From Pegoplata infirma (lineage: Eukaryota; Arthropoda; Insecta; Diptera; Anthomyiidae), in the NCBI GenBank assembly GCA_963921195.1, contig OY992539.1:157789307-157853306 (forward strand): a DNA stretch of 64,000 bases, written 5' to 3'. The notes beneath the pieces are model-generated. The model saw only the letters and a list, made by a program, of their open reading frames with translations, had not been told where the DNA came from and ran no database searches. A program made the translations under genes and the position numbers. This document shows, piece by piece, positions 56,582 through 64,000 of this stretch. Every line of letters starts with the position of its first letter. Positions within the stretch are counted from its first letter, which is position 1.

Positions 56582-57607
56582 CTGGCGACATGAACTAATT
56601 GGATGAGCCCCTTTACATAATTTGCATTGGGCCACGTCAACTTTAGTATGATGCGCTTTTAATTGCTTGGGCTTTGAAGAGACCTGATTATTTCCGCGAG
56701 ATTCGGATTGGGAACCACTGAAAGACACAATGTTCGAAACATTTTCTAAGGCGTGATACCTATCAGTTAAAAAGGTATCTAATTCCTTCCACTTAGGCAT
56801 CGCCGTTTTGTTTTTCACGGACTGTTCCCACATGTTTAACGTGAGTTTTGGGAGCTTTGAAGTGCATGCGACCACAAAAACTGGATCTAGAGCACCTACG
56901 TCAATCTTATACAGCTGAAGAACCGCAATACAATTGCTCACTTGCCTATGGAGTTTTTTAATTTCATGAGAAGATTCATGTTCACAAGGAGCCAAATTAT
57001 TTAATGATTGCAATTGACTTGTAATTAAAATGCGCTCATTTTCGTATTGGGCTTTTAAATTTCCCCACGCTATATCAAACCCATCAGCCGTTAAGGCCAC
57101 ATTGCGGTTTACTTCACGAGCCTCCCCATCAGTTTTTTGAAAAAGATAATAAATTTTTTCTACAGGGCCTAGGTGATTATTATTTATATAAATCGCCGTA
57201 AATAAGTCTCTAAAAGAGGGCCAAGACATGTAGTCACCATGAAATATCTCAGTATCACATGGCGGAATCTTTAACGAAAAGCCCTGTTTAGGAACCTCTG
57301 AGTTTGCCCCAGAAGATAACTCTCTAGATACCTTGCGCCTCGCTTTTGCCAAAATATTTATGAATTTCACATACGCTTTGTACGTTTGACTATGCTTTGT
57401 AGGGATAGATATTGTTCCCTTTTTCGTGAGAACATCCTTAGCGCCGCCCTCATAAAGGCCCTCGTATCTTTTCCACAATTTCCCAATTTCATCTTTCTCA
57501 AAATCTAAGGCTTCCTCCGTGTAATCGGAAAATTCCTCAACCTTGAGCCGATCCTCAAATCTAAAAATTTCTCCTGCCGCTTCCATATATTTTTCTAATG
57601 TCGCCAT
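56582..57607 (-). CDS. BEL/Pao Gag, C-terminus replaced
   Basis: Starts at Met 57607 (MATLEKYMEAAGEIFRFEDR) and is open for about 340 codons until the insertion at 56581; 15 more codons read into foreign DNA. The N-terminal third is charged and helical. The middle is the BEL Gag domain (often annotated DUF1759): GFSLKIPPCDTEIFHGDYMS, WPSFRDLFTAIY, then EKIYYLFQKTDGEAREV. It ends in the first zinc knuckle CKLCKGAHPISSCRQF. The later knuckles and protease expected next are absent here but appear in duplicate form in the third ORF. Confidence 0.85.
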
Positions 57608-58438
57608 TTTTAATTTTTACAATTTGTTCGCCCACAAAAAAAATCGAATTTAAACCAATAAAAATTCTCCAGAAGCCAACAAATTAAGAGGTTATATAAA
57701 AAAAATATTTTTCCAAAGTAAACTGAAATCCCAAATGGTCGCCACAAAAAATAATCGTAAAAATTTTTTGAAAAACAACTAAGCCACTGACTTTTTACGC
57801 TTAAAGTAGCAAAATCTCCAAAATCCAATTTAAAATTTCATATAATTTTTTTTTTATATAAAAAAATATAACCTCAACTTTCAGCACAAAGTTTAGTAAA
57901 AAAATTTAAGAGCTTATTAATAACTTTGTAAGAGTAGGTCTTCCAAATCCAACCCTTTTCTTCGTAATCGAAATTTATCAAACACGAAATTTTTAAATCG
58001 AAAGGCAATGTTTTTCTTTCCACAAAAACCACAAAATTTTAATTATAATTCAATAACAAAAAATAAATGGCGCACAAATTGTATATAAAGGACCACCAAA
58101 AAAATTAAATCCACTACAAAACGAAAATGGCGTTCAAAGAATTTTTTTTACATAGAAAAATTAAAGATGGCTCCCGTCAACACTTTGTACTAAAAACGTG
58201 CAAATTTTTAAGTCAAATGCAAAAACAAAAACCACGATTGAAATAAAAAATGACGTAATTCAAGCCACTCTGAATTTCTAACCGCAAATTCCTTAAACCA
58301 CAATTTTTGTTCAAACAACGATTTTCTTGATTCACTTTTCTTTTAAAATCCACAAAAAAATTCAAAGTACGTACCTCGTTTGCTGATACTTTTGTTAATT
58401 TGTACTTGCCACTAGTTCAGGACGGTAGAAGGACCAAA

Positions 58439-59004
58439 TGTTACTGTGGATACTAAGGTGGGTTTCCCTTGTCGGTACTAAGAGCCTCGTGCAGATGATT
58501 TTCGGAGTGGGTATGAAAACGCCTTCAGGGGTTTTAATCAATCCAGTAGAGATGTGGTGTCACCAATGTATTTACCGGTATCTTTACGAGCCACCCTAAT
58601 GTGGCTTTTTACCTTCTATGGCTTGTGGGTTTATTGTATTTTTATGGTTGAGTAAAACACTTTAACTTGTAGTTTTAAGTATGCCTCACTCGGGGCCAAT
58701 ATTTATTATACAAAATATATAAAAAAAAGTTTTATTTAATTCAATCTAATTTGGCTTTTATTACGAGCGTGTGTATGCTAGCCGGTAAAAAACTAATAAG
58801 AATAAAAACGAATGATCGCTTTCTTTATATATGTTTGTGTGTGTAAGCAAATGTTACATTCTAACGAGTAGTTGCATTTGCTTTCACACACAACAGCGAT
58901 GCCACTTATGCAAGTGGGGGGTACATACACTAGGCAACATACGCAGCAACACATGTCGTATGACACCCACCATACATGATACGCTGCGGATGCTGGCGTA
59001 AACA
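58439..59004 (-). repeat. BEL/Pao 5' LTR (566 bp)
   Basis: On the + strand it begins TGTTACTGTGGATACTAAGG and ends GCTGGCGTAAACA. It is shorter than the 3' LTR by one internal block. A primer-binding site should lie just below 58439 (minus strand TTTGGTCCTTCTACCGTC), but I could not assign the tRNA. Confidence 0.88.
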
Positions 59005-59084
59005 GGCATAAATAACGTTCTGTATATACAATTGGCGTGGCACTACCTGTGCTAAAAATATTGCGTGACTGTGCACCAGTGAAT

Positions 59085-59270
59085 CAAGCCGACCCAAAAT
59101 TTTCGGCGGCGGCGGCGTGACTATTTTCAGTCGGCTGCTTTTCTAAAACTGAATCGGCGGCTGCCGCTTTTTTTAACCGAATCGGTGGCTGCCGCTTATG
59201 TAAAACTGAATCGGCGGCTGCAACAATTATAGAACTTAATCGGCGGCTGCTAATTTGCAGGCTTTTGTAC
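59085..59270. repeat. CGGCGGCTGC-rich tandem block
   Basis: Four or five units of about 40 bp carry AAAACTGAATCGGCGGCTGC, a GC island in AT-rich DNA. On the minus strand they read as AAADSVL repeats, with no known protein. A faint relative (CCGCCGTCGGCAAGC) is at 41704. 59271-59657 shows no features. Confidence 0.6.
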
Positions 59271-59657
59271 TTGGTTTTATTAAAACACTTCATTCATTAA
59301 CATAATAAATTATGTTTTTTATTAAATAAATTGCTTAAAACTAAACAAAGATATGTATGCACATTTAAGAATAAAACAAGTCTTATAATATGATATTTGG
59401 GTACCACAGAACAAAAAAGATTTCTAATTTTAAAATGTATTTAAAAATTATTGAGATCTACACATATTCTTAAAATTAAGTTTAACTTATTTAAAACAAT
59501 AAAAATTATATTGAAAAATTGCAAATTTATTAAACAAATTTGGATACTAAAATGTTAAAGCTGATATGATATTTACATATTTCCCAAAATCCAGTAAAAT
59601 TCGGATTCCAAATGTAATTTTGTATGGAAAATGTTATATAAATTTTGAGGTATATGT

Positions 59658-61154
59658 AGGCTGACCATTCGTACTGATTTGATCAGTACATGTACTGATT
59701 TTTGATCCCGTGTACTGATCAAAAAGCGTTGTACTGATTTGTACTGATTTTTTGAAATATGTACTGATTGTACTGATTTTTGACCATTTCAACATAAACA
59801 AGTAAGAGTGTTAAATTCGGCTGTGCCGAATCTTTTATACCCTCCAACATGTAAATAAATAAAAAAAAAATTGCAGGGGCGTCTTCTATTTGGGGGGGGG
59901 GGTCGGTAGTGGTAATTGGGGGGCACAATTCCTCTCGAATAAGTGTTAAAAATAATAATTCTTATGCTTTTTGCACTATAGAAATACAAATTTATCATTA
60001 TATAAAAAAAAAAAAATTTATTCCACGCCCATAAAAGGCGGGGGGGGGGGGCGGACCGTAAAACGATATTTTCTAATTCTGTGGGTCCAAATGCAGGACC
60101 TTGAATTTCTTGTAGCATAAAAATGTTGGATTTGTTAAACAAAAACACAAAAAATCATGTAAAAATATGATATTTTTTAGAGGTTGGTTTAGTTCTTCAA
60201 GGGGGAACTTTTTCCCCCCTGGTCCGATTTTGCCCATCTCCGAACTTAACCAGCCTATGAACATTAGACATATATGTGCCAAATTTCAGGAGTCTATCAC
60301 TTTTATTTTGGACTGTATCGTGTCTTCCACAGACGGACGGACAGACGGACGGACGGACAGACGGACATCGCTAGAATGTCTTAGAATCGATCACTGATCA
60401 ATTATATATATACTTTATGGGGTCCTAGACCGATATTTCGATGCGTTACACACGGAATGACAAAGTGAGTATACCCCCATACTGTAGTTGGAGGGTATAA
60501 AAATTGTATTCAAAAATTCTATACAAAAACTTGAGTTCTGACAGTAAGACAATTTATAATGAATTAATTCCAAGGACCTTAGAGTTCTTGAATCAAGAGG
60601 TTCCTTAACGTAAAAATAATATCTGAGAGGTTATTTTGATTTTCATAAATAAAAAGGCGCACAGAATCTTTGAGGTTTTGTATAACGAAAAGTTCACAGG
60701 ATGATGAAAGTTTTATACTTTTTGTTCGATGTTGGTAATGTTATCCGAATTTATTGCACAAAGCGCTAAAAACATCAGGACTATTAAAAAAAACATATGC
60801 TATTTCTAAAACAAAGAGTTATCAAAACTTAAGGGAAAAAGTCTCCGGAAATCGCAAAACCTGTGGGTTTTAGTTGCATTCTCTGCACTGAAACGATCAA
60901 AACATTTAAATTAAGTTGTTGGAAGTCAAGTAAATTTTCGCAATATAACTACACTGTTTATGGCAGTTGTTTTTAACAGTTGTTTTACTGAAATACTAAT
61001 AGACCCCAAGTTTTTTAGTTTAACCGAAACTTTTGGAGTGTTGAAAAAAATCATCAGTGTTTTCGCATAGAAAAGAGTTTTCAGAGAGTTATTTCTAAAA
61101 AAAACATAAGTACTTGGGCGTACTGATTTGAGTTCAGAAAAAACTGGTCAGCCT
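59658..61154. mobile_element. Inverted-end element with 10-bp duplication
   Basis: Ends AGGCTGACCA and TGGTCAGCCT, with AGGTATATGT on both sides (59648-59657, 61155-61164). The left end has about eight TGTACTGATTT words in tandem. It contains a mini-me-like copy. An element with a 10-bp duplication and no gene could be Mutator-like, but the inverted ends are too short to decide. Confidence 0.65.
59798..60500 (-). mobile_element. mini-me-like repeat, complete copy
   Basis: ACAAGTAAGAGTGTTAAATT ... GGCTGTGCCGAATCTTTTAT ... a (GACG/GACA)n run at 60332-60365 ... TGTAGTTGGAGGGTATAAAA. Same subfamily as 17665-18213, in opposite orientation. Includes G-runs at 59892-59901 and 60039-60050. Confidence 0.7.
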
Positions 61155-61279
61155 AGGTATATGTAAATGCTAAATTTTAATCTTAAATGCTACACTCTTA
61201 TAAATTTTTGTTAAAATTTACCCACTTTACTGTAGGTAACTGTTCTCCTACAATAAAGTGGGTAAAAATACTCAATGTG

Positions 61280-63830
61280 TTTAAATTTCAACATTTGCAC
61301 ACAAAGTGTCTACATTAGACCACCCAAAAAATGTATGGGATTTGCAAAAGTATTTTTTTGTTCGCTCCACCGGCAGTTTCTGATAGATTGGCCATAAAAA
61401 ATAATATCTGTGCAAGAACTGGATCTCTCGGTTGCATACAGGCCAGTCGATTTGAACTTTTGACCCTAAAAGTAACCTAAAAACACTACAAAGCTTTTAA
61501 GTGCCATAACTCTTAAAATATGCGTTTTTCCAAAAAATGCTATATAAGTTTTATTTTGCAGAAAGCAAACATTTCCTTCATACAAATTTTTTGCCTAAGT
61601 CGAAGACATCGTGGTGTTTTTGGCGGTTAAAATAAAAATTAATGTGAAGACTTCATTTAAAACGACACTCGTTAAAATTTGGACCGAGATTGAAATAGTC
61701 GGTCGCCATTATTTTGTAGAGTAAGATATGTAGTTTTCATAAACCAATTACATTTGGAATTTATATGGGTAATTTCATTACAGAAGAGCCCAAAGCTGAC
61801 TTTGAAGTTTTGATTTTTCAAATGCTGTATACAAATTTGTGAAATTACTTTATTTTAAACGACCATCGTTAAAATTTTAATGGCTACAATCGGTTTCCAA
61901 GATTTTGAAGAGTTAAAAATGGAAGGCACAGGCATTTTTAGCATTAATCTAAAACATGTTAGCAAAATACAATATAAAAAATACTGGTCAGCTAATTACA
62001 TTTGAACTTGAAGAATAAAAAAATGTTATTACAGTAGAAAATTTCAATGAATTTTATGAATCGGATTGCATTCCTTATTCAAGTGGTCTGCCACACGTTA
62101 GATGCCTGGGAAGGTTTCAATAACTTGGCTTATTTTCAACCGATTTTAGTTTTTAGTACCTCATTAGAGAGGCATTTTACTCCAAATCAAAATCCTTTAA
62201 CCACCTGAATTCAAATTTAACTGAAAATACCAAAAAAATTGAGAAAACAGAAAAAATCATATTTTTCTTGTAATCCGTTTTTTAAAATTCAAGGCCGATG
62301 CGGCACGCCTTACCCATGTCCGATCAACCTAAATTTTTATGAGACATGTTTTTACCCAGAAATTAATGTATCTAGTGTAAGTTAGGGTCAATATCTACCC
62401 ATTTAATTATTATGGAGCACCATATAAAATATACCAGAGTCTAAAAAAAATGCAATTTTCAAAATTTGAAAAAATAGAACGAATTGTGCTCACACCTCGA
62501 ATTATGGCTTAAAAATTGAGTAATTTAGAGTAGAATTTTTAGACTTAAAAAAAAAAAATCTAAGGTTTTGGACTTTTTCAAAAATTCGATTTTAATTTTT
62601 AAACGTTAAAAAATAAGTGATATTTACTTCGAATAATTTTTTGATTTTTTTTTTCTAAAACTACATTTAAATACCAACAAAACGTCGTCCAACTTATTTT
62701 AAGATATCCATATTTTTTACTGGTCAAAATTTATTGAAAATTTCCATTTTTTAATTTAAAAAAAAAAAAACGCCATTTAAAAAAATGATTACTCAACCCC
62801 AACTTGGTATAAAAAGCCCAAAATTTGAGTGCAAGTTGCATTTAATACGTACTAACTCCAACAAAAAAATTAATCGAAGGGGGTCGGGTCTAAAAGTGAG
62901 TGATTTGGCCTGGAATTCCCCAAATATTTTCCAAAAAGAACACAACTAACTCTTCAAAATCATGGAAACCGATTGTCTTCATGCAAATTTTAACAAGGGT
63001 CGTTTAAAACAAAGTAATTTCACAAATTTGTATACAGCATTTGGAAAATCGAAACTTCAAAGTCAGCTTTGGGCTCTTCTGTAATGAAATTACCCATATA
63101 AATTCCAAATGTAATTGGTTTATGAAAACTACATATCTTACTCTACAAAATAATGGCCACCGACTATTTCAGTCTCCGTCCAAATTTTAACGAGGGTCGT
63201 TTTAAATGAAGTCTTCACATAAATTTTTACTTTAACCGCCAAAAACACCACGATGACTTACACCAAAAAAAACGTGGGTATTCAATACTAAAAATTTAAC
63301 TAAATTTTAGTCCAAAAGGACCTAGTGCAGAAATTGGTAACCAATACTAAAATTTTTTACTAAAATTATTGAAAACCAGTAAAAATTACTAATTTTAGTA
63401 CTTTGAAGATACTAAAATTAGTAAATAATTAGTAGATTTTTGTACAAAATCACTTACTAAACCTTTTACTGTAGAATTATTTTGAGTGTAGACTTAGGCT
63501 AAAAATTTGTATGAAGGAAATGTTTGCTTTCTTATTTTGCAAAATAAAACTTATATAGCATTTTTTGGAAAAACGCATATTTTAAAAGTTATGGCACTTA
63601 AAAGCTTTGTAGTGGTTTTATGTCACTTTTAGGGTCAAAAGTTCAAATCGACTGGTCTGTATGCTACCGAGAGATCCAGTTCTTGCACAGATATTATTTT
63701 TTATGGCCAATCTATCAGAAACTGCCGGTGGAGCGAACAAAAAAATACTTTTGCAAATTTGGGTGGTCTAGTGTACATCTAATAAACATTTTGTGTGTAA
63801 ACCTGCTTTCGAAATTTTCTGGCAATACAC
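61280..63830. mobile_element. 2.5-kb palindromic element
   Basis: Left arm 61280-61940 and right arm 62945-63830 are inverted copies. Landmarks are GACCACCCAAAAAATGTATG/TTTGGGTGGTC, GCTCCACCGGCAGTTTCTGA/CAGAAACTGCCGGTGGAGC, GGATCTCTCGGT/ACCGAGAGATCC and GAGCCCAAAGCTGACTTTGA/TCAAAGTCAGCTTTGGGCTC. The termini are near ACACAAAGTG and ACACAAAATG words. The centre (61940-62945) is AT-rich with no gene. The right arm is broken by the MITE at 63259-63490; the left arm keeps the empty site. Confidence 0.75.
63259..63490. mobile_element. 232-bp MITE with TACAC...GTGTA ends
   Basis: TACACCAAAAAAAACGTGGG at the left and ATTATTTTGAGTGTA at the right, flanked by GACT on both sides (63255-63258, 63491-63494). 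It shares subterminal blocks with the 3.9-kb element at 38613-42476 and looks like its internally deleted form. Confidence 0.75.
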
Positions 63831-64000
63831 ACAAAATGTGTAATTGTAGCTTATTTGTGCTCAAAAATAGATTTAAAATGTTCAAAATTGCATCTTAAAT
63901 GTTTTCTTTTACATTTAAAGTGTTTGATTTTTAACTACCTGCTAAAAATTTGTATTCCTATAAAAAAATAAAACCAAAAATGCATTTTGTTATTTTTTTT

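Larger units (their letters stand above)
51303..59004 (-). mobile_element. BEL/Pao LTR retrotransposon
   Basis: Two direct LTR copies (51303-52122 and 58439-59004), TG...CA ends and a 5-bp duplication GGCAT (51298-51302, 59005-59009) define the whole element. Genes run on the minus strand: Gag, Pol remnants, then a third ORF before the 3' LTR. A CATATATG-rich insertion replaced the end of Gag, the main protease and most of reverse transcriptase. The segment 57608-58438 is the untranslated leader, AT-rich, without recognised features. Confidence 0.9.
50135..64000 (+). other. Following intron of the VPS13 gene (start only)
   Basis: Runs from the phase-2 donor at 50135 to the window edge or beyond. 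I found no further VPS13-like coding segment, so this intron is at least 13.8 kb if no small exon was missed. It contains a Helitron end, a MITE, a BEL/Pao element and two large palindromic or inverted-end elements. 63830-64000 holds nothing recognised. Confidence 0.5.

Noticed and set aside
1..64000. Bacterial or endosymbiont DNA, rRNA genes or host genes other than VPS13
   Set aside because: No operon-like packing, Shine-Dalgarno pattern or rRNA motif was seen; apart from the two VPS13 exons, every convincing coding region belongs to a mobile element.

Overview
The window looks like nuclear DNA of a fly (Diptera, probably a calyptrate such as a blow fly or house-fly relative). It is very AT-rich, carries spliced exons of a large host gene, and holds many copies of a (GTCY)n-bearing repeat resembling the dipteran mini-me element, plus Jockey-like, gypsy, BEL/Pao, Penelope-like and Helitron elements. 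The species call is inference; the element classes are read from motifs.

The only host gene I can support is one VPS13-family gene on the + strand, most likely Vps13D. Two exons are visible: 2002-2818 and 49882-50134. Their splice phases match exactly (1 nt left at the donor, 2 nt at the acceptor), so 2819-49881 is read as a single intron of about 47 kb. The flanks (1-2001 and 50135-64000) are read as parts of the neighbouring introns. Essentially everything else is transposable-element DNA.

Layout. 1-875: LINE ORF1 fragment. 1727-1847: palindromic MITE. 2002-2818: VPS13 exon. 3208-7392: mini-me-like copies, an inverted-repeat element and a MITE. 7829-10838: compound palindrome with tRNA-like modules and two younger MITEs. 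10839-27068: a nested block. A Helitron-like element (3' hairpin and CTAG end at 27068) is split by a decayed gypsy-type retrotransposon. That in turn carries a hAT MITE, an inverted Penelope-like pair, a 3.2-kb foldback element and a Jockey-superfamily LINE. 27525-30838: a second foldback element with the same termini, carrying a decayed transposase-like gene. 31016-33175: 5'-truncated LINE. 34253-43490: possible 9-kb inverted-repeat element holding a 16-bp minisatellite of about 1.3 kb, a Helitron-like 5' end and the first copy of a 1227-bp element. 43640-49218: 5.6-kb element with a 1.08-kb near-perfect hairpin and the second 1227-bp copy. 49432-49826: complete short Helitron ending 55 bp before the second VPS13 exon. 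51303-59004: BEL/Pao element on the minus strand with both LTRs and an unusual third ORF. 59658-61154: element with 10-bp target duplications. About 61280-63830: a last large palindrome.

Most mobile-element genes are broken by frameshifts, stops, deletions or lost catalytic residues. The two 1227-bp copies look identical and are probably very recent. The freshest leads are three. First, a set of elements with CCC...GGG ends and 2-bp target duplications. Second, the CACTGTG-ended foldback family with its transposase-like gene. Third, the BEL third ORF, which repeats a Gag zinc-knuckle plus protease-like fold with an altered active site. All comparisons were made by eye; no alignment or database search was run.
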